DNA from: an uncultured Lachnospiraceae bacterium
GTDB taxonomy: Bacteria; Bacillota; Clostridia; Lachnospirales; Lachnospiraceae
Assembly: GCA_910586705.1 (NCBI GenBank)
Contig: CAJUJK010000015.1
Coordinates: forward strand, 1 to 64,000
Reading direction: 5' to 3'
DNA: 64,000 bases
Position numbers and translations under genes: made by a program. Every line of letters starts with the position of its first letter. Position 1 is the stretch's first letter. Of the stretch, positions 16,472 through 26,615 are shown piece by piece. The notes beneath the pieces are model-generated. The model was not told where the DNA came from. It worked only from the letters and a program-made list of their open reading frames with translations, and did not search any database.

Positions 16472-17254
16472 ATGTATTTGACACGAAAAGATTTGGAGAG
16501 AATGGGTCTGACCAGAAAAGGGAAGTGGCAGTATACGGTGGCGGATATCGAGGCGCTGCCGGAGGGCGTTCACGCGGAGCTGATCGATGGGGAGCTGTTT
16601 GTCAGAATGGAAGTAGCTTCGGAGAGACATCAGGATATTCAGGCAGGGCTTGGTTTCCAGATCGAGCTCTATATCCAGAGAAAGAAGGGGAAATGCCGTG
16701 TGTATTCCACGGGACTTGGCGTGCGCATCAAAAAAGACATCCACAACTATGTAGTGCCGGATATCGCCCTTATCTGTGATAGCGAAAAGCTGGACCAGAA
16801 GGGCTGCTTCGGCGCGCCGGATCTGGTGATCGAGGTCGTGTCGCCCTCTAACAGGAAGATGGATTATGTGCGCAAGCTTGCGCTGTATCGAGAGGCGGGC
16901 GTGAGAGAATACTGGATCGTGGATCCGAAGCACAGGCAGGTGACGGTATACTGCTGGGAGCAGAGCGAGCAGCCGGTGTTATACCCGTTTTCGGAGCGGA
17001 TCAAGGTGGGAGTCTATGACGACCTGTGGCTGGATATAGCGAACCTGCACGGCACGCTGGAGGAAGTGCTTGTCGAGGAACGGCAGGTAAGCCGTGAGGA
17101 GGGGATTTCGTTCGGACTTGATAAAGGACGGGCTGAGGGCGAAGCGAGATTTGCCGAACTGACTGCATTTTTGCTTCGGGAGAACCGCACGGATGATCTT
17201 GCCCGGGCAGTTACGGATCCGGAGTATAGGGAAGAGCTGTATCGTCAGTTTTGA
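16472..17254 (+). CDS. Uma2 family (DUF820) putative restriction endonuclease
   Basis: A 260-residue PD-(D/E)XK fold protein of the Uma2 family. Motifs visible are ALPEGVHAELIDGE near the N-terminus, the metal-binding aspartate in VVPDIALICD, the catalytic DLVIEVVSPS strand and YREAGVREYWIVDP. A charged C-terminal tail (GLDKGRAEGEARFAEL) is absent from the three later copies. ATG 16472 has AGAGGAAA upstream. Uma2 proteins are abundant in cyanobacteria and some Firmicutes and are called endonucleases from fold alone; the biological role is unsettled. It lies directly upstream of the giant surface-protein gene and is a more distant paralogue of the tandem trio at 26.9-29.5 kb. Confidence 0.85.
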   Translation: MYLTRKDLERMGLTRKGKWQYTVADIEALPEGVHAELIDGELFVRMEVASERHQDIQAGLGFQIELYIQRKKGKCRVYSTGLGVRIKKDIHNYVVPDIALICDSEKLDQKGCFGAPDLVIEVVSPSNRKMDYVRKLALYREAGVREYWIVDPKHRQVTVYCWEQSEQPVLYPFSERIKVGVYDDLWLDIANLHGTLEEVLVEERQVSREEGISFGLDKGRAEGEARFAELTAFLLRENRTDDLARAVTDPEYREELYRQF

Positions 17255-17280
17255 GATAACTATATTGATATTTTGTGGAG

Positions 17281-17311
17281 AAAAGCCCGAGCGGATGCCC
17301 GGGCTTTTTTA
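17281..17311 (+). terminator. Rho-independent terminator after Uma2
   Basis: Stem AAAAGCCCG/CGGGCTTTT followed by TT. Confidence 0.8.
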
Positions 17312-17347
17312 TATAATAGGAAATTGCGATAGTGTAAAACATTCAAG

Positions 17348-17397
17348 GAGAATGCGAAGCATTCTCTGAATCGAGCGTGCCGACGCTCGATTTTTTA
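17348..17397 (+). terminator. Tandem hairpins with T-tract
   Basis: Two perfect hairpins in series: GAGAATGC-GAA-GCATTCTC (17348-17366) and ATCGAGCGT-GCCG-ACGCTCGAT (17370-17391) followed by TTTTT. The second is a textbook terminator; it insulates the surface-protein module from upstream transcription. Confidence 0.75.
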
Positions 17398-17433
17398 TAT
17401 GGTGTGAAAGAAAAAACAGGTGCTATTTATTCG

Positions 17434-17666
17434 ATTAGTAACAAATTAGTGACAAGATTTTAGGGACCGAAACCGTTGCCATCCAGTCGCACATGCAAAT
17501 TCTGCGATTTTATGAAAATTTAATTAGTAACAAATTAGCGACAAATCCACTATTTTAGCGGAATAACAAACGATATGGAATCGAAAAGGAGAATGAGGTT
17601 TTGGGAACGTGTATGAAAGAAGCGGGATGTATGCTGGGATAAACAGAATTAAGAAAATCTTAAGAA
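17434..17666 (+). promoter_or_regulatory. Surface-protein 5' module, copy 1
   Basis: A 233-bp upstream module shared with 62906-63138. It holds two tandem pairs of an 11-bp direct repeat (ATTAGTAACAA then ATTAGTGACAA at 17434-17455; ATTAGTAACAA then ATTAGCGACAA at 17523-17544). Its last 23 bases, 17644-17666, include the palindrome TTAAGA-AAA-TCTTAA. The repeat pairs are 89 bp apart and the palindromic end follows 121 bp after the second pair, with exactly the same spacings in the other copy. Sequence similarity ends at 17666, next to the coding start. I see no convincing sigma-A promoter inside, so the repeats may bind an activator or a recombinase. Confidence 0.65.
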
Positions 17667-17667
17667 A

Positions 17668-20600
17668 GTGATTTGGACGGTTGTGGTACTGACAACCGTA
17701 CCACAGACTGCCCTGCCGGTTCTGGCAGCGGAAGGCGATGTTCAGGACGAGATTCAGATTGATTTACCCGCTGAATTCGAGGAAGAAACGCCTGCCGATT
17801 CTGTAGAACCTGTCGCCGGGGAAGAAGGCGGCGAGACGGAAGAGGAGGAAACTCCCGCTCCGGCAGAAAGCGAGATAACGGAGGAAGAATCTGAGGAAGA
17901 GGAGCCCGCAGAGGATGCGGACGTTACCGAGGAGGCAGACGGCGAAGCAGAGGAGGAAACACCTGCTGAGCCTGTGGTGGAAGAGGAGCCTTCCGAGGAG
18001 CCTGTGTCCGATGAGGGACAGAACGAGCTGAACAGCCTGCCCAATGCGGCAGTCGTCAGCGCTGAGGCAAAGGTCAAAGAAGCGATCACAAACAAGGATG
18101 CGGATGATAAGACTACGGACAATGCGTGGATCCACTACCCGGGCGGCTGCACGAGCGGTGAAGGCGAGAGCAGATGCGTAGTTGAGAACAGCGACCTTGT
18201 TTTCAAAGTGGAGCTGAAGGATGGTCGCGCGCTGGACAAAGTTGCCTATAAGATTGGCGAAGACGGCACCGAGACCGACGTCACAGCTACGGCAAAGACG
18301 GGCAGCGTAACAATTGAGAAATCTAAAATTTTCACGACTGCGGAGAAAGTAACTACCGGCAAACCGATTACCATTTCTGTTGTGACCAGACCTGTGGTAT
18401 ATACAGTGGCTCTGGATAACAGCGCTGATAGCACAAACAGCAGCAAGTACGATCTTTACGCCGTAACAGGTGAGGGAGATGGCAAACTGGCTGCAACGCC
18501 TTATGACGGTGCGAAAAGGCCGACAGTGAAGTACGGCGAGACGCTGCGTTTTGCGCTGGTTCCAAAAACGGCCGAAGCGATAACAGCGGAATCTGTCGAA
18601 GTAAATGGGATATCTATCCAGTTTGTGAAGGCAGAACTGGAACAGGAAGCGGCAGCTCCCGAGGGTAAAGCAGAGCCGGAAAAGAAGACGGCTTATGTTT
18701 TCACTGTTGATCCGGCGAAGTATGAACTCAAGAAAAATGAGGACGATACGGCGACAGTTAATGTTGCGGCACGCGCATTAAACCAGTTGACGGTGACAAT
18801 GACCGCAGCTACAAAGGACGATTATCAATTTGCGGCTTCTACAACAAATACAGATGCTACAACGTATATTAATTATAAAGCAGATGGTGGCTTTGCGAAG
18901 ATCAACGAAGAGAGCGAAGATCTGGGGAAGGCTCTGGCGTTTGTGGTAAAAGCGACCGACGGAAATGTAATAACAGCCGTTACTGCTACCGCAAAAACTG
19001 CAGATGCAAGTGGTGATGGGGCAGAGGTTACTGTTGTTTCTGCCGATATCGAAAAGTCCAATGATAAGGAGTGCACCATCGCCTTAAACCAGCCCGCATT
19101 GGATCTCACCGAAGGGGCGCTCACACTAACAGTCAGTGTAAAAACCGATCTGGATGAGGTTGCAGACGGCGTGACCAAGATCACCTTTGCAGGTAAGGAG
19201 ACTGGTGATCTCGCGCATATGACATACAAGGGCGCAGGAACTGAAGCAGGTCTGGAGAGTGCAACAGCCGGGAAGAACAACATTCTGGTGAAAGGCACTG
19301 CAGATAATAAGTATTTTATTCAGGTAACGCCCGAGGAAGGCTACGAGTTTGCGAAGGGTGACAAGGATACTCTGGATGCAGAAGGCACCAAAACACTTGA
19401 CGGTAAGCAGATTGTTACAATCAAGGAGACGAGAAAAGTAACTGATGTGACAGATCCTGTTACCGCTACTTATGCGGCTGCGGTTTATACAGATGAAACT
19501 GCAGATACGCTGGAAGAGGCGGTAATCGAGCTGGCACTAGCTGGAACCACAGCTGATTCTAAGGCTTACACCGTAACCAAAGTGGAAGTGACCGCGGCTC
19601 CGACGGCTTCCAAGACAGAAGACGAGAAACTGGTTACGTTCAGCGGCGATCTTCTGGACAGCGTTACAATTGAGAATGCGAGCGGCGTAGTTCTTATTGA
19701 GGAACATGAGGAGGAAAAAACTTACGCAATCGCAGAGGGAACCGACCTCTTTGCGTTTAGCGTGGCGGCGGAGAAAGAGCCTGCTGTAGTGCTGGACAAG
19801 AAAGAACTTACCGGGACGGCAGCGGCGGACGGAAAGAGCTTCAAGTACAGCATTGCTGCGACGACATTGAGCGATACAGCAGTGGAGAATGCAATTACCG
19901 TCAACGCGGCGATCGCAGACACAAAGACCGTGACGGTAAAAGTGGTAAAAGATAACCTATCCGATGATACAGAGTATAAGATCGATAAAGAAGTCGCGGC
20001 ATTGAAAGCGAGCGGGAGTGGGAATAAGAACGAGTATGTGCTTTCGGGCACAACATCCGGCAGCGGTCCTGCCATAGGCTCTAACGTATCCATGAAGCTG
20101 GCGGCTGAAGCCGGCGTGATCTTCGGTGATGTGACGTACACCGTTAAGGGCGAGGAAGCGAAGGCTGCGACCGTGAGCGCCGACAAGACCACGGCTGCCA
20201 TGGAATTTACAGTGACGGAAGATGTGGAAGTTATCGTGGAAACCGAGTCGCTCTACAGAGTCGTGCTTTCCGGCAGCGACGTGGAAGCAGTTGAGGGTCA
20301 GAAAAACGCTTACACGGCGAATTACGACGCAGGCGCAATCACAGCGGAACTGGTCAGCGGCGTAAATAATAAGGAAACGATTTATGACGCGGTAGTGCTG
20401 GACAACGGGGCTGCGGCGGCAACCAAGGCGACCGTCGGCGGAACGACTGCGACGATCAGCAAGATTGAAAAGGATGATATCGGCAGAACGCTGACAGTCA
20501 GACTTTATAAGAGCAGCAAAGAATCTTATGAGGCAACCCTTCTGGTGAGCGGCGAATCCACCGGCGTGACCGTTAAGATGGGCGGCAAGGAAGTGTCCGA

Positions 20601-23600
20601 CGATGGCTTTGCCATGCCGGCAGATTCCAAGGTGAAACTCGAGGTAAGCGCTACAGGAACAGAGGCTAATACGAGCGATCTGAAGGCTGCGATCGTGATT
20701 GAAAAGGAAGGCGGCACATCGGCAGAAAAGGTGGAGGATTTCTTTACTACCGCAGGTGAGCTGACCATCGACGGAAACAACGAAATTGCGATTCAGGCAA
20801 AACCCGCAAAGGCAGCGCCTGCAGACAACGTATTTCTGGTGGTTTCCAGCAAGCACGTAAAAGACGAGACAGACAACACAAAGGACAAAGTATTCAAGAA
20901 GCTTCCGATCACCCTCACAGGTCCTCTTGTAAAGAGTGCGGATATCAAGGGTGTGAAGGCTGATGCAGCTCCTGCCAATAACAGGGCGGTGAGAATGAAT
21001 CTCGCTCTGGATCTTGCGGATGCAAAGAAACTGCTTCAGGCGCCTCTGACAGGCAACCTGTTCTACAAGGTTGAATTTACTGACATCAAAGGCGACGCGG
21101 AAATTGACAAAGCGGTAGCAGCAAAGAAGCTTGAGCTGAAGACAGCGGCAGAACTTCTTGACTTCGTAGCGATTACGAAGAACAACGGCAGCTATGCTGC
21201 GGCAGACTTTGCGAAGTTTGTGGAATATGATCTGGTTAAAAGTTTCGTAGACGATCAGGGCAATCCGTCGAACGGCGACCTGCCCGGCATTATCACTGTA
21301 ACAGCGAAGGTGACGCTGGTGCAGTCTCTGGGGGCTGGCAACCTTACCAGCGCAAGTGTGGCGGATACAGACTATGTGGCTGGCGCGGAAAAGGATGTCA
21401 CGGAAGGGCTTGCAACCCGTGCGCCCATCTACGAGACCAAGCTTGCCATGAAGACAGTGAACGGTGCAAAAGTATTCACAGGACAGCAGAATGTGACGGT
21501 TGCGACACCGAACTTCAGCAAGGACACGACCTGCGACGATATCACGGTGCAGTTCGTGGATACCAAGACAGGCAAATTATATGGTTCTGTGGGGAACAAG
21601 AAGGGCAACGCAGAATACAAAAATACCAACAACAATGTAATCTTCAGTGCAGGTGTGAATACGGACAACAGCGTGTGGGTTTCCAGCGCATATGCAAGTA
21701 CGTATGCGAAGAGCTACAAGGATCTGGGCGTCAAGGTGACGGCTCACGCGGAGGACGACGAGTACTGCGCCTCTGCTGTTGTGAAGCTGAAAGTACAGCA
21801 GGGTATCTATTCCATCGAAACAGATGAGAGCAAGGCTGCTCTGCCTACGACACTCTTCCGCGATTCCAAGGGCAAGGTCAAGAGTGTAAAGATTGCTACC
21901 AAGTTAAATGGGGCTGATAAGGACAATAAACCTGCCAAAGCGGCTCTGACATGGGAGATCACGGACAGCATCGGTAGAACCGTAAATGAAGACGGGTGCG
22001 ATCTGGATCCGAACATCAAGAAAGCGCTCACGGCTGTCGGAAAGAACGGTAAGCCGCAACCTGCTATCACCGTGAAAAACGGTACGGTGAACGTGACAAC
22101 GGCATATCAGTACAACGCGAAGAACGAGGCGGCGAATACGTTCTATGTAAAGGCCAAGGCTGCGGACTATGCAGGGAACAGTACCTCGATCAACAACGGG
22201 AGCCCGGTTAAATTTGTGATCAGCACTGAACCGCAGGTAATTGATAAGCTGGCAGTAGTAAATGATATGTCGGTGCCGGTAGGCGTAGTGTCGAGCGACA
22301 AAAACGGCACAGTGGTGACGCTGAAGGCAGAGGAGCTTATAGAGAATAACTTACAGGTTGTGGCTCTGAAGCAGGGTGCGGAAGTTGATGAATATGGATG
22401 CTATATGGAAGAAGATGTCCTTCCGGCAACCATCACCATTTCCGGGAAACTGGTAACCCTTGACAAAGAAAACCATGATGCAAGCAAACCGGGACTGGTA
22501 TTCAGTAAGCCCGGCGATAAGATCGCTGTGACGGCGAAAACCGTGGACGGCAACAATGCAAAGCCGGTCAAGATGACTTTGAATGTGAAGCCGTTTGAGA
22601 AACTGGGATTGAAGTTGTCTGCGACAAACGGCAAGACATATGGAGCTGATCCCGAGCCGATCAGTTACTCCGGCAGCAGCAACGAGCGTTTTGCGCTGGA
22701 TGTAATGTACTATAGTGAATTTTGGGAAGATTGGAGGCTCCTTTCCGCGTACAAGAATGTCAAAGTAACCGTTAAGAACGGTAAGTTTGTCGCGAACAAA
22801 GACTGGGCGAAGGATCCTGATAACAGTGAGGTGGGAAGAGCTGTTGTTGTGGCGTCCGGCAAGAAGGAGGCTACCGTCGAGCTGACGGATACCGGCGCAA
22901 AGAATAAGAAGTATCCTCTTTACACCATCACGGCGGATGTTGATACCAGCAAGATGAAAGCGCCCAACATCAAGATGACAGACCCCAAGAAGTTAACAGC
23001 TGGATATCGGGATGATATTAAATGGAAAGTATCCGATCAGGACAGCAAGACGAAAGAGTATATTTACGCTGGTCAGTACGTGAAACTGGCGCCCGACTAT
23101 ACGGTTGCGCCTCTTTGGGAAACAAATGTTAAGAAGTATCATGCTGGCGAGTGCGACGCATATGCTTTATTCTCAAATGGGAAAGAAGACGGTCTGTATT
23201 TCCGCGTCGATGAAAACGGTGAGTTTACGACAGCGTTCGGAAAACTCAACCCCGGCGCTTACAAGCTGGTAGCGACTGTCGGCGAGATCAAGGGCGGCGA
23301 GTTCGTACCTACGTCTAAAGATAAGAAACTCAGCTTCAGCGTTCCGAAGGCTAAGACGACCAAGGAGAGTCTGAGCGTAACCGGAAATTACAAGCTCGAC
23401 GTGAAGAGCGCGGCGGAGGCGAAACTCCTCGTGAAGTCAGTTCCCGGCTCTTATACCGTCAGCGAAGCGAAAAACGTAATTAAGAAAGATCAGAAGCTTG
23501 GCGACCATTCCAATCTCTTTACTGACTATTTTGAGGTGAAAAGATATGTCCGGGATGAGACTGAGCAGAAGTGGGTCGTCAGCTACGATGAAGATAGGTG

Positions 23601-26508
23601 GGTGAGTGAGTCCAAGGATGAGTATGTCACCATCGGCTTAAAGCCCAATCTGACCGTAGACCAGATCAACGATATCACTGGCAAGAACGAAGCCACCAAG
23701 AAAGAGATGAAGGATAACTGCACAGGTTATATCACGGTGAATAACGGTTCTTTCCGCAAGGATATCAAGATCACCATCAGCTTTAGCGAGCTGAAGAAGT
23801 ATACCGCAAAGGCGGCTCCGCTCTTTGAGAACAAGAGTGCGATCACACATACCGTAGAGATTTACAACGGCAAGGCATGGGTGCCTGTGAAGTATGCCGC
23901 AATCGATACGGGCGAGAAAGCGAAGAACGACATTGAGCCTGCGAAACTGGATGTGACGACGGACGCAGACGGCAATGTGGCATTGAAGAGCACAGAAGGC
24001 TTTGCGGCGGGTAAATATACCATTTCCTTGAAGGTCGTTCCCGAAAGCGTGGCGCTGATCAAAGAGAATACGGAAGCGGCAGACGTACTTGGCAAGGATA
24101 AGATGCTTGAGAGCTATGCGGTTCCTGCAGAGCTGAAGCTTGAAGTGAAGGAACTGGCGAAGGCAGATAAGACGTTTAAGGCTGACATGAACGTGAAACT
24201 TGCGACTTACAAGTACGACAGCGAAAAGAACAGCGGCTACGAACTTGGCGCCGCAGGTAAGTACGGCAGCTACCGCGCGGATATTCCTTACACGCTGACC
24301 GCGGACAATATCAGTGTCAAAGCCGTGAATGTAACGCTGGAAGGCAATGATACAAGCAAAGTGGTTACGGCAGAAATGGGAACCGCCAAGGTATGGAACA
24401 AAGTAAGTGAAGCGTATGATAGTGTACCTGCCATCACGCTGAAACTGAGCAAGGAAGCGTTTGAGAAAGACTACGATGCAGCAAAGAAGAAGTCTACCTA
24501 CTATGGCAAGAAGCTGACTGTTCCTGTCGAAATCACGTATGGGAATAGTGCAAATGACCCTGCCAAGGAAACCGTAAAATTCAATATTACGATTCCGAAG
24601 AGACCTGCTGATGCAATTGATGAGACAACGCTGAATAACCTGAACAGCAAACTGGCGAAGCTCTATGTCAACATGAACGATACGCCTGCCGAGGTGCTGG
24701 AACGGTTGGAAAGCAAGATATACGGTGCGGTTGCGCAGCTCGTGCCTGCGGATACGGATTTTGAAATCCGGGATTACAAGGCGGCAAAGGAAACACCTGC
24801 AACACCAGAGACACCTGCTGAACCCGAAAAGCCAGCGGATAAGACCAATGAGACGACCGATCCTACCACTCCCGGCACAGGCAGCGACACCAGTACTGGC
24901 GGAGATGCAGGCAGCGGAACAGATCCTGTTCCGGATGAACCGACCACACCTCCTGCTGGAGATACGGCTCTCGATATTGTAAAAACGGGCAAAGCGGAGA
25001 TCAGCTTTAAGGTTGTAAACAATGTAGACGCGACCAAGAAGAACGAGTTTAAGTTCACCTATGATCTGGGTATTAAGCCGAATACTCTGGACAGTGATAC
25101 CATGTTACTCAGCAGCTTAAAGAGCGCAGTTGAATCGGCATCTATCACTTACGCAGACGACAAGACTGCGAATGATGTTCTGGATGATCTGAAGAAGGTC
25201 GAGCTTGTGAAGAAAGTTTTCGACGAGGCGACTTCCGGCAGACAGAACTACACCGTGAAGGTGAAGGAAGTGAAACAGATCGCTGCAACAAAGAAATCTC
25301 CTGCGACGATGAGCGTAAAGGTAGAGATTCGCAATCTGATCGCAAGTGAACTGATCAATGGGAAGTATGTAAGAACTTTGGTTGTGACAAAGAATGTTGA
25401 AAAGACAGGCGGCAGCGTACTGAGTAACTTTGATACCGCATATAAAACAACAAATACTTTCTTCAAGGTTGCGCAGAAGATCAAAGAGATCTTTGACGCA
25501 AACAACGGTCAGCCGGATGACTTCTGGAAGGCAGTTGAGGCAAAAGCGAAAGAGACAGTGAATAACCCCGACATTACCGTGACGGTGGAGAACAAGGTCT
25601 GCAATCTGCCCGAGACAGTTGATAGCAAGAATGAGAATGGAACAATTTCCTTCACACTCAAGCTGACAGAGACCGAGACCGGACGTGTAAGAAACGTAAA
25701 GTCTGCAGAGGTTACCATTCCTTTTGCTGAAAAGGATCTGTACGCACCGATTGCAGACGTGGTGGCTGCGATTGATGAGATCTTTACAACAAAGGGTAGC
25801 ACAACGAAGAACGACAAGCTTAAAACAATTGCAAATCCGAGTGGTGCAGATGCCGTGAACGATGGTGATGATCTGAAAGCTAAGATTGAAACCGAAATCG
25901 CAAAAATCGTTGAAGCAAAACCTGCGGCGGATGAACCCGAGACTTTTGAGGATGCAGCTACGCAAAAGAAGGGTTACACCTACGAGATCAAGGATTGGGA
26001 CTTCTCACCTGCAACGCAGAAAAATGATGCGTCCGTATCATTCAAGGTGGAAATTGCTTCGACGGGAAGCGGGAAGACCGGCAACTCCGAAGTATCCTGC
26101 ACGGATCTGATCACAAAAGATGAAAAGTATCAGACCGTAGAGGAGCTGGCTGATTTGATCGAGAATGAGTTGGCTGAGCCGATTGTCGTTGACACAGTAC
26201 CTACAGATATAAATGGCGCATTGAATGCAGTAAAAACGGAGGTGGTGACTGCTCTGTGCGGCGAAGGTGCAAAACTTACTGTAAAGGCTGAAAAGACGAC
26301 CGACGAAAAAGCGCCAAACGACGTAACAAAGAATTCCCAATTTGTTTCGGCAGATGCGGAGAAAGGTACACCTGCATCTATCACTCTGGTGAAAATCACC
26401 GTGGACGTTGGTGCTACGGGAGCAGCGGACGACGAAGACGCGCCTAAGACAGCGAAGGTAGTTGTGAAAGAGAAGATTACCTTTGCACAGAAAGCGGCTA
26501 CGCCGTAA
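17668..26508 (+). CDS. Giant exported repeat protein (2946 residues), surface antigen candidate
   Basis: After a hydrophobic segment ending in PQTALPVLAA (secretion signal) comes an acidic Glu/Pro-rich stretch (about 25-130). It is followed by many beta-rich, Ig-like modules, a Pro/Thr/Gly linker (about 2370-2430) and four or so C-terminal repeats of roughly 130 residues. There is no LPXTG signal, SLH domain or C-terminal membrane helix, so the wall linkage is unknown. The only in-frame start is GTG 17668, which has no ribosome site and gives no basic n-region. In the adjacent frame ATG 17627 encodes MYAGINRIKKILRK and meets TGA at 17669. One extra base before 17668 would fuse this to VIWTVVVLTTV and create a perfect signal peptide. 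I do not recognise a named family; adhesin or surface layer is an inference. Confidence 0.82.
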   Translation: MIWTVVVLTTVPQTALPVLAAEGDVQDEIQIDLPAEFEEETPADSVEPVAGEEGGETEEEETPAPAESEITEEESEEEEPAEDADVTEEADGEAEEETPAEPVVEEEPSEEPVSDEGQNELNSLPNAAVVSAEAKVKEAITNKDADDKTTDNAWIHYPGGCTSGEGESRCVVENSDLVFKVELKDGRALDKVAYKIGEDGTETDVTATAKTGSVTIEKSKIFTTAEKVTTGKPITISVVTRPVVYTVALDNSADSTNSSKYDLYAVTGEGDGKLAATPYDGAKRPTVKYGETLRFALVPKTAEAITAESVEVNGISIQFVKAELEQEAAAPEGKAEPEKKTAYVFTVDPAKYELKKNEDDTATVNVAARALNQLTVTMTAATKDDYQFAASTTNTDATTYINYKADGGFAKINEESEDLGKALAFVVKATDGNVITAVTATAKTADASGDGAEVTVVSADIEKSNDKECTIALNQPALDLTEGALTLTVSVKTDLDEVADGVTKITFAGKETGDLAHMTYKGAGTEAGLESATAGKNNILVKGTADNKYFIQVTPEEGYEFAKGDKDTLDAEGTKTLDGKQIVTIKETRKVTDVTDPVTATYAAAVYTDETADTLEEAVIELALAGTTADSKAYTVTKVEVTAAPTASKTEDEKLVTFSGDLLDSVTIENASGVVLIEEHEEEKTYAIAEGTDLFAFSVAAEKEPAVVLDKKELTGTAAADGKSFKYSIAATTLSDTAVENAITVNAAIADTKTVTVKVVKDNLSDDTEYKIDKEVAALKASGSGNKNEYVLSGTTSGSGPAIGSNVSMKLAAEAGVIFGDVTYTVKGEEAKAATVSADKTTAAMEFTVTEDVEVIVETESLYRVVLSGSDVEAVEGQKNAYTANYDAGAITAELVSGVNNKETIYDAVVLDNGAAAATKATVGGTTATISKIEKDDIGRTLTVRLYKSSKESYEATLLVSGESTGVTVKMGGKEVSDDGFAMPADSKVKLEVSATGTEANTSDLKAAIVIEKEGGTSAEKVEDFFTTAGELTIDGNNEIAIQAKPAKAAPADNVFLVVSSKHVKDETDNTKDKVFKKLPITLTGPLVKSADIKGVKADAAPANNRAVRMNLALDLADAKKLLQAPLTGNLFYKVEFTDIKGDAEIDKAVAAKKLELKTAAELLDFVAITKNNGSYAAADFAKFVEYDLVKSFVDDQGNPSNGDLPGIITVTAKVTLVQSLGAGNLTSASVADTDYVAGAEKDVTEGLATRAPIYETKLAMKTVNGAKVFTGQQNVTVATPNFSKDTTCDDITVQFVDTKTGKLYGSVGNKKGNAEYKNTNNNVIFSAGVNTDNSVWVSSAYASTYAKSYKDLGVKVTAHAEDDEYCASAVVKLKVQQGIYSIETDESKAALPTTLFRDSKGKVKSVKIATKLNGADKDNKPAKAALTWEITDSIGRTVNEDGCDLDPNIKKALTAVGKNGKPQPAITVKNGTVNVTTAYQYNAKNEAANTFYVKAKAADYAGNSTSINNGSPVKFVISTEPQVIDKLAVVNDMSVPVGVVSSDKNGTVVTLKAEELIENNLQVVALKQGAEVDEYGCYMEEDVLPATITISGKLVTLDKENHDASKPGLVFSKPGDKIAVTAKTVDGNNAKPVKMTLNVKPFEKLGLKLSATNGKTYGADPEPISYSGSSNERFALDVMYYSEFWEDWRLLSAYKNVKVTVKNGKFVANKDWAKDPDNSEVGRAVVVASGKKEATVELTDTGAKNKKYPLYTITADVDTSKMKAPNIKMTDPKKLTAGYRDDIKWKVSDQDSKTKEYIYAGQYVKLAPDYTVAPLWETNVKKYHAGECDAYALFSNGKEDGLYFRVDENGEFTTAFGKLNPGAYKLVATVGEIKGGEFVPTSKDKKLSFSVPKAKTTKESLSVTGNYKLDVKSAAEAKLLVKSVPGSYTVSEAKNVIKKDQKLGDHSNLFTDYFEVKRYVRDETEQKWVVSYDEDRWVSESKDEYVTIGLKPNLTVDQINDITGKNEATKKEMKDNCTGYITVNNGSFRKDIKITISFSELKKYTAKAAPLFENKSAITHTVEIYNGKAWVPVKYAAIDTGEKAKNDIEPAKLDVTTDADGNVALKSTEGFAAGKYTISLKVVPESVALIKENTEAADVLGKDKMLESYAVPAELKLEVKELAKADKTFKADMNVKLATYKYDSEKNSGYELGAAGKYGSYRADIPYTLTADNISVKAVNVTLEGNDTSKVVTAEMGTAKVWNKVSEAYDSVPAITLKLSKEAFEKDYDAAKKKSTYYGKKLTVPVEITYGNSANDPAKETVKFNITIPKRPADAIDETTLNNLNSKLAKLYVNMNDTPAEVLERLESKIYGAVAQLVPADTDFEIRDYKAAKETPATPETPAEPEKPADKTNETTDPTTPGTGSDTSTGGDAGSGTDPVPDEPTTPPAGDTALDIVKTGKAEISFKVVNNVDATKKNEFKFTYDLGIKPNTLDSDTMLLSSLKSAVESASITYADDKTANDVLDDLKKVELVKKVFDEATSGRQNYTVKVKEVKQIAATKKSPATMSVKVEIRNLIASELINGKYVRTLVVTKNVEKTGGSVLSNFDTAYKTTNTFFKVAQKIKEIFDANNGQPDDFWKAVEAKAKETVNNPDITVTVENKVCNLPETVDSKNENGTISFTLKLTETETGRVRNVKSAEVTIPFAEKDLYAPIADVVAAIDEIFTTKGSTTKNDKLKTIANPSGADAVNDGDDLKAKIETEIAKIVEAKPAADEPETFEDAATQKKGYTYEIKDWDFSPATQKNDASVSFKVEIASTGSGKTGNSEVSCTDLITKDEKYQTVEELADLIENELAEPIVVDTVPTDINGALNAVKTEVVTALCGEGAKLTVKAEKTTDEKAPNDVTKNSQFVSADAEKGTPASITLVKITVDVGATGAADDEDAPKTAKVVVKEKITFAQKAATP

Positions 26509-26544
26509 GCGGATGAACTGCAAACGAATAAAACAATAAAAGAC

Positions 26545-26575
26545 TGCCGTGCCCAAAATGGGTGCGGCGGTTTTT
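26545..26575 (+). terminator. Terminator of the giant surface-protein gene
   Basis: An 11-bp stem with two G-U pairs from TGCCGTGCCCA (26545-26555) to TGGGTGCGGCG, then GTTTTT. Confidence 0.75.
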
Positions 26576-26615
26576 GCATACGCTCCCGTTACACTTCGTC
26601 CAAACTGCTGTCCTA

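Noticed and set aside
17434..17544. CRISPR-like array made of the ATTAGTAACAA repeats.
   Set aside because: The repeats are 11 bp, occur as two adjacent pairs, and have no regular spacers; no cas genes are present.
17668..26508. LPXTG or SLH surface anchor in the giant protein.
   Set aside because: The C-terminus ends in KITFAQKAATP without sorting motif, membrane helix or basic tail, and no SLH motif was seen.
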